A DNA stretch of 17,707 nucleotides. It comes from Rhodospirillaceae bacterium. GTDB lineage: Bacteria > Pseudomonadota > Alphaproteobacteria > UBA8366 > GCA-2717185. The notes below the pieces were generated by a model. That model was not told the origin of the DNA and ran no database searches. It saw nothing but the letters and a program-made list of their open reading frames with translations. A program made the position numbers and the translations under genes. Positions 7,290 to 14,279 of this stretch are shown piece after piece. The stretch lies in contig PBDC01000056.1 of the NCBI GenBank assembly GCA_002717185.1, positions 4,807-22,513 on the forward strand, written 5' to 3'. The stretch's first letter is position 1. Each line of letters starts with the position of its first letter.

Positions 7290-8843
7290 ATGGCGTTTAA
7301 AACGGAATCCGTAGACGATCTGTTCGCCCGTTTCGGCCGAAACTATCGCGTGCTGGTCACCGTATCTGGCATGACGGCGTCCTTCGTCATGGTACTGTCT
7401 GGCACGATCGTCAATGTCGCCGTGCCCGACGTCATGGGCGCCTATGGGGTTGGACAGTACCAAGCACAGCTCATGGCGACCGCCTTCAACGTAGCAATGA
7501 CAACATGCCAGTTACTGAACGCCTGGGTCGTCGCGGTGCTGGGACAACGCTACGGCTACCTTGCAACTCTGATCGTCTTCACCACCGGTAGCGTCATCGC
7601 CGGCCTAGCAGACAGTTTTGGAATGCTGGTCGCGGGCCGGGTCCTACAGGGCATGGCAACCGGCATCATTCAACCCTTGATTATGGTCACCGTATTCCAA
7701 GTCTTTCCCGAGGAACGGCGTGGCTTAGCTTTGGGCATCTATTCCATGGGTCTGGTCCTGGCCATCGCAGTAGGACCGCCGGTCGGCGGGCTGGCACTAG
7801 AGATGCTAAACTGGCGCTATATCTTCTGGTTGCCGCTACCTTTGCTGTTGTTGTCCGTGCCTTTCGGGATGATTTTTATGCCGTCAGTACGGAAAAGCGG
7901 CGGGCAAGCGTTTGACTGGCTGGGCTACGCCCTCATCGTCGTCACCCTGTTCTGCATCATGACTGTACTGACCGACGGGCCGCGCAAGGGTTGGACCTCC
8001 GACTACATCCTAATTCTGATTATGTTGGGAACCTTCTGCGGCCTGGGCTTTGTGAAGAGCCAGCGGCGCGACCGGGAAACCTTAATAGATGTCGGCCTGT
8101 TTCGGAACAAGCATTTCGTCATCATTCTATTTGTGACCTTCTTTTCCGGCATCGGAAATTTTTGCACGACCTACGCCTTCCCGGTGTTCACGCAGCTGGT
8201 CCAAGGGCTAACGCCGCTGGATGCAGGATTTAGCCTGCTACCTGGCATGTTACTGGCCGTATGCCTAGTGCCATTCACCGGGCACCTCGCTGACAAACTT
8301 GAACCAGGCAAGGCGATTATGTTCGGTTTGTTGATCCTATGCATCGGCACCCTTCCCATGGCCTGGGCGGATGTGAACACCTCGCTGTTCATCGTCATGT
8401 TTTATGGCGCGATCGGACGTTTCGGCACGACCTTCGTACAGCCATTTCTAATAAATACGGCATTGCGCTCCCTGGAGCGCGACAAGCTCAACGCGGGAGC
8501 GGGCACCGTAAACTTCGTTCGCCAAACCGGCGGATCGCTCGGCACCAACGCCTGGGTCGTGTTCGTCGACCAGCGTACCTTATATCACAGCGACGGATTC
8601 GCAGTAACGCAGGACCCGTCGAACGAGGCAAGTCGCGAGCTAATCAACGCCGTCACGCGACTGCTGAATGAGGCCGGCGTCGCCCAGGCCATTCAGCAAC
8701 CCGGTGCCTTTCATTATCTCGGCGAAGTGATCTACGCACAGGGCATCACCCGGGCCTTCCAGGATGGCTTCATGATCCTGGCTATCGCCTACCTCATCGC
8801 CGTAATCCCAGCCTGGGTATTAAGTCAAACGCGGGCGAGGTGA
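7290..8843 (+). CDS. MFS exporter, DHA2 family (EmrB/QacA type)
   Basis: A 517-residue inner-membrane protein with about 14 predicted membrane helices, the size of DHA2 proton-driven drug or metabolite exporters. TM1 has STIVNVAVP-like sequence (LSGTIVNVAVPDVM). Motif A-like GQRYGY follows TM2. The antiporter motif C appears as AVGPPVGG in TM5 around residue 160. A second motif A-like loop, HLADKLEPGK, follows the central helices. ATG 7290 (MAFKTESVDDLF) is chosen because family members usually start just before the LFxRFGxNYR segment; GTG 7218 and ATG 7224 are in frame and would add about 24 glycine-rich residues. None has a clear ribosome site. No partner membrane-fusion protein (EmrA) is adjacent, so it probably works alone. 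It may serve the amidohydrolase locus downstream, but no shared operon is proven. Confidence 0.9.
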   Translation: MAFKTESVDDLFARFGRNYRVLVTVSGMTASFVMVLSGTIVNVAVPDVMGAYGVGQYQAQLMATAFNVAMTTCQLLNAWVVAVLGQRYGYLATLIVFTTGSVIAGLADSFGMLVAGRVLQGMATGIIQPLIMVTVFQVFPEERRGLALGIYSMGLVLAIAVGPPVGGLALEMLNWRYIFWLPLPLLLLSVPFGMIFMPSVRKSGGQAFDWLGYALIVVTLFCIMTVLTDGPRKGWTSDYILILIMLGTFCGLGFVKSQRRDRETLIDVGLFRNKHFVIILFVTFFSGIGNFCTTYAFPVFTQLVQGLTPLDAGFSLLPGMLLAVCLVPFTGHLADKLEPGKAIMFGLLILCIGTLPMAWADVNTSLFIVMFYGAIGRFGTTFVQPFLINTALRSLERDKLNAGAGTVNFVRQTGGSLGTNAWVVFVDQRTLYHSDGFAVTQDPSNEASRELINAVTRLLNEAGVAQAIQQPGAFHYLGEVIYAQGITRAFQDGFMILAIAYLIAVIPAWVLSQTRAR

Positions 8844-9126
8844 GCGGGTGATACGCCCCTCCCGAATTAGCATGCTCGTAGGTAGCATTTGACGCAGCCT
8901 TGGTTTAGAGGAGAGGTCAAACTTCCGAGGATTACCCCGCGCAAGCGCGCTGATGCACCTAAGCACTTTTGTTTTATTTCCAACCGAGAGTCATGTTTTT
9001 AAAATTTCCCTTAAAGTGCATGGTGCTTCAGACTGGAAGAGCAGTATGTCACTGCACCGCAGATTCGCGGCCTTCTCTTTGAGGCGCTATCGTGTACTTG
9101 AATTCAAATCTTGGGAGGGCATAGCG
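8844..9126 (+). other. Leader of the amidohydrolase gene
   Basis: This 283-base region has no supported gene. An in-frame upstream start at 8953 would extend the amidohydrolase by 58 residues through the inverted repeat, and those residues look like non-coding sequence. A perfect 10-base palindrome, TTGAATTCAA, is at 9098-9107, just before the ribosome site GGGAGGG that fixes ATG 9127. A GC palindrome, CGCG-CAAG-CGCG, is at 8938-8949. Confidence 0.4.
8951..9030. repeat. Imperfect inverted repeat around an AT-rich loop
   Basis: The left arm 8951-8969 (TGATGCACCTAAGCACTTT) and the reverse complement of the right arm 9013-9030 (TGAAGCACCATGCACTTT) align with 15 paired bases in blocks of 3, 5 and 7. 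The interrupting positions are one mismatch and a small internal loop. The 43 bases between the arms are strikingly AT-rich for this genome. It lies about 100 bases before the amidohydrolase start. It may be a leader structure, a regulator site or the remains of a very small mobile element. Confidence 0.55.
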
Positions 9127-10254
9127 ATGACACGGAGCTACAACACCGTCGACGCCGACGGTCATATCCTGGAACCCCTCACCCTTTGGGACGACTATAT
9201 CGACCCAGCCTTCCGCGATCGCAGGCCGCAACACGTGATCGACGAGAATGGCGCGGAGCGGATTTCCGTCGAAGGGCAGCTACTAGGTAACCCGCGCGGG
9301 ATCGGTAGCCTCGGATCTATCGGCGTACGGCAGGGTAATGTCAAAGTAAACACGCTCAAATACGAGGAGGGCCGCAAGGGTGGCTTCGATCCGCACACGC
9401 GGATCGTCGATATGGATGCCGACGGAATCGACGCAGCGTTCCTTTATCCGAGCCTCGGCCTGTTTACTGGTGCGGTCGAAGACCCCGACCTGTCGGCCGC
9501 GATGTGCCGCGCTTATAACCGCTGGCTGACCGACTACTGCAAGCCTTATCCGGATCGCCTGTTCGGCGTGGCCATGCTGCCGATGCAATCGGTCGAAGGT
9601 GCCATGGCAGAGATGCGCTTCGCGCGTGAAGAACTAGGGATGCAAGGTGGCTTCCTGCGGCCTAATCCCTATCACGGCAAGAAAATGCTGAGTGACCCTA
9701 TATACGCGCCGTTTTGGAGCCTAGCCGAGGATCTCGATTTTTCTATCGGCTTCCACGAAGGCTCCACTAACGCAATGCCGACGGTTGGTGTCGACCGGTT
9801 CGAAGAGGACCGCGCGGCGCGACACATGGTCTCGCACACTATGGAGATGATGCTGGCAGCCTTATCGGTAATATGGGGCGGCGTAGTCGATCGGCATCCG
9901 AAGCTGCGGATCGCGTTTCTGGAATCCGGCGGCGGCTGGATCGCTCCCTGGCTGGACCGCATGGACCGACATTTCGACGACAAGGGGTTCAACGAGTTCG
10001 CACCTTCGATGCGGCCGAGCGAGCTGTTCGCGCGGAATTGCTGGATTTCGTTCGAGCCAGTAGAAAACAGCATCGCCGTGTTGGCCGACTATATCGGCCC
10101 GCACAAAATCATGTGGGCGACTGACTACCCGCATCAGGACGGTTTTTTCCCGGGTGCACCGCAGATGCTTCGCGACCGGCTGGGCCCTCTGTCAAAAGAG
10201 GCAGCACATCAGGTTATGGCTGGTGGTGCCATGGGTTTCTACGGGTTGAACTAA
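9127..10254 (+). CDS. Amidohydrolase 2 (ACMSD-like) family protein
   Basis: A 375-residue metal-dependent TIM-barrel enzyme of the amidohydrolase-2 superfamily, which includes ACMSD-type non-oxidative decarboxylases and various hydrolases. The N-terminal metal motif is D9-A-D-G-H13 (VDADGHILEP), the D-x-D-x-H variant common in this branch instead of H-x-H. Further ligands are the likely H210 (GFHEGS) and D333 (ATDYPHQDG) near the C terminus. The GGWIAPWLDRMDRH stretch before the last strand is also typical. ATG 9127 is set by GGGAGGG a few bases upstream. Such genes often sit in catabolic clusters where they decarboxylate or hydrolyse ring-cleavage products. Its 3' end meets the minus-strand esterase with only 24 bases between. 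Exact reaction unknown. Confidence 0.88.
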   Translation: MTRSYNTVDADGHILEPLTLWDDYIDPAFRDRRPQHVIDENGAERISVEGQLLGNPRGIGSLGSIGVRQGNVKVNTLKYEEGRKGGFDPHTRIVDMDADGIDAAFLYPSLGLFTGAVEDPDLSAAMCRAYNRWLTDYCKPYPDRLFGVAMLPMQSVEGAMAEMRFAREELGMQGGFLRPNPYHGKKMLSDPIYAPFWSLAEDLDFSIGFHEGSTNAMPTVGVDRFEEDRAARHMVSHTMEMMLAALSVIWGGVVDRHPKLRIAFLESGGGWIAPWLDRMDRHFDDKGFNEFAPSMRPSELFARNCWISFEPVENSIAVLADYIGPHKIMWATDYPHQDGFFPGAPQMLRDRLGPLSKEAAHQVMAGGAMGFYGLN

Positions 10255-10278
10255 CGTTGAAGGCGACTTTCAGGGCAA

Positions 10279-11064
10279 CTATAGCGTTCCAGTAGCCGCG
10301 TTGAGCTGGCGCGCACTGAAAGCTTTAACAATCTCGTGCGCGCGATCGGTATCAGGTCCAGGTTCAAGTACCCATATATGGTTGCACCGCTCGAACACCG
10401 CGATCTCGCATGCGCCACCGGCAGCACGATAGGCGGCACCAAACTTTTCTTGAATTGACGGCAGAACATTGTCGTCAAGGCCGCCCTGCATAATCAGCAG
10501 TGGCGGCAGCTTGGCCGGCTCTCCGCGCTCAAGTATTCGCTGAGGATTAGCTTCCTCAATATCACTAAATGGATTGAAATAAACGTGGTGGCGGCCCACC
10601 ATCTCTTGTCGTCCCTTGGTGACCGCGTTGTTGTAGCGTGCCAAAGGATCGCTGATCGGTGAACGCGTCGCCACATAACGAACGCTTGCATCGATCTCTT
10701 CATGTCCCTCCAGTGGTAGCGCATTATAGCGAGGATCCTCCGGCCGCATGCCGAGCAATTCCGCCACATGGCCTCCGCTAGAACTACCCAGCAATCCCAG
10801 GGTTGACGGTACGCCCTGCCAGCTCGGTGCCTTCATCTTCAGCCAGCGGATACCATAATTCGCGTCCTGCACGGATGCCGGATACGGCGCTTCACTTGCC
10901 AGACGAAGATCTATGGAGACCGTTAGGATACCGCTTTGCGCCATGGCATCGGCCATCGCCACGTTGGCCATTCGGTCCTTGGAGGTCCAGGCACCGCCAT
11001 GCAGGTCAAGCAATACCGGGAATGGGCCATCCCCGATCGGCTGGCAAATTCGGGCGCACAGCAT
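10279..11064 (-). CDS. Alpha/beta hydrolase (BD-FAE/esterase-like), start uncertain
   Basis: A 261-residue alpha/beta hydrolase from the first available ATG. The oxyanion motif HGGAW is at residues 22-26, the nucleophile elbow GSSSGG places S95, the acid is probably D197 or D198 (QGGLDDNV) and the base is H229 (CNHIW). This set fits HSL/BD-FAE-type carboxylesterases acting on small esters. The start is odd. The codons immediately upstream of ATG 11064 read EIKIWEEDFREIPTR, which looks like the genuine first beta-strand of this family, but no ATG, GTG or TTG is found before an in-frame TAA about 21 codons upstream. Either translation starts at the ATG with a shortened N terminus, a rare start such as ATC is used, or the start has been lost. 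It is the last gene of the minus-strand arm. Confidence 0.8.
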   Translation of the reverse strand: MLCARICQPIGDGPFPVLLDLHGGAWTSKDRMANVAMADAMAQSGILTVSIDLRLASEAPYPASVQDANYGIRWLKMKAPSWQGVPSTLGLLGSSSGGHVAELLGMRPEDPRYNALPLEGHEEIDASVRYVATRSPISDPLARYNNAVTKGRQEMVGRHHVYFNPFSDIEEANPQRILERGEPAKLPPLLIMQGGLDDNVLPSIQEKFGAAYRAAGGACEIAVFERCNHIWVLEPGPDTDRAHEIVKAFSARQLNAATGTL

Positions 11065-11192
11065 ACGGGTGGGGATCTCTCTAAAATCTTCCTCCCAGAT
11101 CTTGATCTCAAAACGGTTGTTGGGGTTTTAGGCAGTCCCTGAAACACTCCCCTGCACAAGCAGCATCAGCTTCTCTCTTTACACCTAGTATC

Positions 11193-11438
11193 TCAATCCC
11201 GTGCCAGTCGAGCGACACGGATGACGTTGTAAACGCTGTTACCACAAGCCGAGCAGATAAATTTTTTCTCAAGGTCGCGCAGCAGTGTGTGTTCGCGAAA
11301 CCAGGGCCTCAACTTTTCTAGATCGACGCTCGCCTCGTGCCGGCACCGGAAGCAAGTCACCCGCAGCCGGTGCCAGCGCTGCAGCTCACCGAGGTGCAGG
11401 GCGTATCGCGACCCAAGGAAAAACTTTTTTTGTTCCAT
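11193..11438 (-). CDS. Small zinc-ribbon-like protein
   Basis: An 81-residue basic protein with two CxxC knuckles, C29-F-R-C32 and C62-S-A-C65, thirty residues apart. This spacing suits a zinc-ribbon fold. The segment between them (LEKLRPWFREHTLLRDLEKKF) is helical, and the tail is strand-like (VYNVIRVARLARD). Small proteins of this layout are common and uncharacterised in alphaproteobacteria. Possible jobs are nucleic-acid or protein binding, or a metal site in a partner. It lies 55 bases after the PLP enzyme and 128 bases before the esterase on the same strand, so cotranscription is likely. Codons 3-5 form a run C-AAAAAAA-G, with no consequence that I can support. No strong ribosome site is visible. 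Confidence 0.72.
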   Translation of the reverse strand: MEQKKFFLGSRYALHLGELQRWHRLRVTCFRCRHEASVDLEKLRPWFREHTLLRDLEKKFICSACGNSVYNVIRVARLARD

Positions 11439-11493
11439 ATCTCGGTGGCAACCCCGGCTGGCGGAATTTGTCTATCGCTAGTGCAGATCCTTG

Positions 11494-12972
11494 CTAGGCC
11501 CGCACTGCCACGAAGGGCACACGGCCGAATTGCCGCAAAGTTGTGGGGCCCCGGGCGTGGCTAGAAGCAGCACCGAGTTCCACGAATCCCGATAGACTGT
11601 CCGTTGTGCAGTCCTCGGCAACGAATCGGTAAGCGACGTAGCACCCTTCCACCCAGTGAAATATCTGTAAGTCGAAGCCGTCTTTCGTCTCCCAGCCCTC
11701 CCCTTCACCGTCACCAAATTTCGTGCGGTGGATCCCCGCCAACCCGTCCCCCTTGCGGCGCAACACCAGCCTCTGCTCTGCCGGCCTGACCGCGAAGTCG
11801 ATGGAAACGGTCCATTCGCCCGTGATGTCGCAGCCGGCCGTCGCGCCGCGACCGTCCTCTGGCCGAGCTGCTGTCAACGCCTCGAACAGTGCCTCTGCGA
11901 CCAATTCGGCGCCCACCAGGTCCAAAGAGAACGGGCTGATCATGGTGGAAGTTTTTGTGCCGCCATAATCGTCTATCAAAATGCGCGGCTGCCGCGCCAG
12001 CAATTCCGCCTGCAGGTCCGTAAAGGTTAGGTTGGGATGGCAGCGCGACCAGTCGACCTCTAGGCGTGGGATACCACCAGCAAGTTCGTGCCGGTCGAGC
12101 CGCAGTGCGTTGATCGGCTGCAATCGGTCGCGGATCCCGTCCAGCATAGTGTGCCAAAGCCGCTGCTCGGTCGCGCGATCACGCGACAGCCAGAGCTCCA
12201 CGGCGGCAACCGCGCCCACGATCTGTTCTTTGCTGATTTTCATGGCGCGACCGAAGCCCTGATGTGGCGGGCCATTGTACCAGGCCGCCTGGACCAGCGG
12301 TTTGCGGCCTAGCAACAGGCCGGATGCCGCCGGACCGCGCATCAGCTTGCTGATGCTGTATACCACCATATCAGCGCCACGTGTGGTCCATCGCTCGGGC
12401 AGGGTCAGCGCCTCTGACGCGGCATCCACCATGATCGGCACGCCCGCGGCCAGCGCTGCTGGACGCATCTGGTCTAAAGTCAGCGGCGCCCCTACATCGC
12501 GCTCTGCCAACATCAGCACTGCGACGACATTATGTTCCACAAGCGCCGCCTCGAACGCCGCCAAATTCGCAACTTCGATAACATTCGCGCCTATCATCCG
12601 CACCGACTGGTCGTAAGCGAAACGCTGGCCCTTCGGCGTCAATACCACCCATCTCTCGCCCTCGACCGGGCCCGGCAGACGCAGCATCCGTAGGGGGTCG
12701 GTCGCTGCGACGCAGGCCGCTGCGCCCAGGGCCAGTCCAGTAGCCGAACCGGCCGTCACCAAACCCCACTCGGTGCCCGTCAGCTCGCCAAGGCGCTGCC
12801 CGACTGCCTCGCCCAGCTCTTCCATTATGACATGATGGTGGGAGGCGCTCTCCATCGCTGCCCGGACGAGGTCACTCTGTGTACTGTTTCCATATACAGA
12901 GCGGGACGAACCGCAATTCACGACCGGTTCCACACCAAGCCGCCGATAAATCTCCGCATGATCCTGTGACAA
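11494..12972 (-). CDS. SelA/DgaE-like PLP enzyme with C-terminal beta-rich domain
   Basis: A 492-residue fold-type I PLP enzyme related to selenocysteine synthase SelA and D-glucosaminate-6-phosphate ammonia-lyase DgaE. It opens with IYRRLGVEPVVNCGSSRSVYGNS, typical of this group. The PLP ring acid is D183 (MVDAASE) and the Schiff-base lysine is K209 (SISKLMRGPAASG). Residues from about 380 to the end form an added beta-rich domain (ITGEWTVSIDF, then GLAGIHR, then LSGFVELG), which resembles small lipocalin-like sheets. I chose TTG 12972 because GGGAGGAG (12979-12986) lies six bases upstream. ATGs at 12990 or 13047 lack a well-spaced ribosome site and would intrude on the shared promoter region. 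No selC/selB neighbour exists, so true SelA function is unlikely; an elimination or lyase reaction is more plausible. Confidence 0.85.
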   Translation of the reverse strand: MSQDHAEIYRRLGVEPVVNCGSSRSVYGNSTQSDLVRAAMESASHHHVIMEELGEAVGQRLGELTGTEWGLVTAGSATGLALGAAACVAATDPLRMLRLPGPVEGERWVVLTPKGQRFAYDQSVRMIGANVIEVANLAAFEAALVEHNVVAVLMLAERDVGAPLTLDQMRPAALAAGVPIMVDAASEALTLPERWTTRGADMVVYSISKLMRGPAASGLLLGRKPLVQAAWYNGPPHQGFGRAMKISKEQIVGAVAAVELWLSRDRATEQRLWHTMLDGIRDRLQPINALRLDRHELAGGIPRLEVDWSRCHPNLTFTDLQAELLARQPRILIDDYGGTKTSTMISPFSLDLVGAELVAEALFEALTAARPEDGRGATAGCDITGEWTVSIDFAVRPAEQRLVLRRKGDGLAGIHRTKFGDGEGEGWETKDGFDLQIFHWVEGCYVAYRFVAEDCTTDSLSGFVELGAASSHARGPTTLRQFGRVPFVAVRA

Positions 12973-12978
12973 GTCTCG

Positions 12979-12986
12979 CTCCTCCC
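12979..12986 (-). promoter_or_regulatory. Ribosome binding site that favours a TTG start
   Basis: On the minus strand GGGAGGAG is followed after six bases by TTG at 12972. This is the strongest ribosome site of the minus arm. It lies inside what an ATG start at 12990 would make coding sequence, so it argues for TTG as the real start of the PLP enzyme. Confidence 0.6.
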
Positions 12987-13029
12987 ACATCCTGCGCACC
13001 AGCCCCAAAGATGGCCAGTTCGGAGAACA

Positions 13030-13048
13030 GATGCTAGCAATTTGCATC
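13030..13048. promoter_or_regulatory. Dyad between divergent operons (candidate operator)
   Basis: GATGC at 13030-13034 and GCATC at 13044-13048 form an inverted repeat with a nine-base centre. Two smaller palindromes overlap it: TGCTAGCA (13032-13039) and GCAA-T-TTGC (13037-13045). It lies in the 98-base gap between the divergent PLP-enzyme and dioxygenase genes, 22 bases before ATG 13071. That is where a shared regulator would bind. The regulator itself is not in the window. Confidence 0.4.
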
Positions 13049-13070
13049 GCGGCGGCAAGGGCGTTTGGTA

Positions 13071-14132
13071 ATGGATAAACTGCAGACCTATGAGAGTGCA
13101 CGAGCGTGGAGCGGTCCGGAACTGGCAGCGCGACGCGATTGGATCTACACACTGTCGAAAACGCAAATCAACGAGCTCGTTGCAGCGGCAGAATCAACGT
13201 CCGATCGGGATATCGTGTCACTCGAACACGATGACTTCGATCTGCCCGCGCTCGAGCCAGTGCTCAAGCGGGTCCGTACAGAATTGCTGGAGGGCCGGGG
13301 TGTTACCATCCTTCGCGGCCTGCCAATTGATGACTGGCCCATTGCGCGCACCGCTCGGGTCTATTGGGCTATCGCTTCACGCATGGGCGTCCCAATTGCA
13401 CAAAATGCGTTAGGTAACGTGCTGGGCCATGTGTTTGATGTAGGCGGCAACGCGGATGACCCCCACCAGCGGGCACATCAGTCGACGGGCGCACTACCGT
13501 TTCACACTGACATAAGTGCAGAGATCGTCGGCCTGCTGTGTATCCGCAGCGCACGATTGGGCGGGGCCTCCGCCCTTGCCAGCGTCACCACGTTGTGGAA
13601 CGAACTAGTCGCGACGCGACCAAACCTGGCCGCAGAGCTGTTACAACCGTTTCACCTCGACCGTCGAGGTGATGAAATCAAAGGGCAGGACCCTTGGTTC
13701 CACATGCCGATTCTTGCTCTCACACCAACCGAAGTTCTTGTCTGCCACAACCCCCGCTTCATACGCAGCGCGCAGCGCTTCCCGCAAGTTCCCGCATTGC
13801 GACCTATACAGGAAGAGGCGATTGACCTACTACAAGCACTTGCCGACGACCCGCGATTCAAGCTCGAAATCGATTTTCAGCCAGGCGATATACAACTAAT
13901 CAACAACATGGCACTGCTGCACAGCCGCAACGCGTATGAAGACTGGCCAGAGCCCGAGCGGCGCCGGCACCTGCTGCGTCTGTGGTTAAGCGTTCCCGAT
14001 GGCCGCCTCCTACCGAAAGCGTTTTTCGCACGGCAGGGCGCCGATCCGGCAACAGGCAGGCCTGCCGGTTTTCCCTTACCCACCGGCGCTGCTTATGCCG
14101 CACCCTTAGAAGCACCGCACCTTATTCGCTGA
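13071..14132 (+). CDS. TauD/TfdA family Fe(II)/2-oxoglutarate dioxygenase
   Basis: A 353-residue non-haem iron oxygenase of the TauD/TfdA superfamily. The iron facial triad is H145-x-D147 (PFHTDISAE) and H284 (LLHSRNAYED). R303 (RHLLRLWLSVPDGR) should bind the carboxylate of 2-oxoglutarate. The WPEPERRRHLLRLW ending and the RRGDEIKGQDPWF stretch mark a large, poorly characterised branch with an extra N-terminal region of about 80 residues compared with TauD itself. Members hydroxylate an unactivated carbon, often leading to C-S, C-O or C-N cleavage. The start is ATG 13071, with AAGGG nine bases before it; a TTG six bases upstream is also in frame. It is the first gene of the plus arm, divergent from the PLP enzyme. 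Substrate unknown. Confidence 0.9.
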   Translation: MDKLQTYESARAWSGPELAARRDWIYTLSKTQINELVAAAESTSDRDIVSLEHDDFDLPALEPVLKRVRTELLEGRGVTILRGLPIDDWPIARTARVYWAIASRMGVPIAQNALGNVLGHVFDVGGNADDPHQRAHQSTGALPFHTDISAEIVGLLCIRSARLGGASALASVTTLWNELVATRPNLAAELLQPFHLDRRGDEIKGQDPWFHMPILALTPTEVLVCHNPRFIRSAQRFPQVPALRPIQEEAIDLLQALADDPRFKLEIDFQPGDIQLINNMALLHSRNAYEDWPEPERRRHLLRLWLSVPDGRLLPKAFFARQGADPATGRPAGFPLPTGAAYAAPLEAPHLIR

Positions 14133-14279
14133 GAAAGCAGATAGGATGTGCCTACACCGTATTGCGCGACAACCTAATTGCCAGGCACATCTATCAAATC
14201 GTGGTTACCGATTGCCGACAGCTATAGGCCCAGCAGCCACGCCGCAAAATCTCGTTTTCCCGTCCGAAAGAGAAACGAT
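14133..14279 (+). other. Gap between dioxygenase and CoA transferase
   Basis: These 147 bases contain no credible gene. A frame open from 14178 joins the CoA transferase, but its extra 34 residues do not look like the family. No strong hairpin or promoter is evident, so read-through from the dioxygenase is plausible. Confidence 0.35.

Noticed and set aside
8953..9126. 58-residue N-terminal extension of the amidohydrolase
   Set aside because: It runs through the inverted repeat, lacks family character, and a strong ribosome site supports ATG 9127.
11420..11438. Slippery-type run A-AAA-AAG at codons 3-5 of the zinc-ribbon gene, a possible -1 frameshift site
   Set aside because: A -1 shift there would reach a stop after about a dozen codons, and no stimulatory structure is evident, so programmed shifting has no sensible product.
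11494..12972. True selenocysteine synthase (selA)
   Set aside because: No selB, selC or selD nearby, and the enzyme has a different N-terminal layout plus an extra C-terminal domain; the DgaE-like branch fits better.
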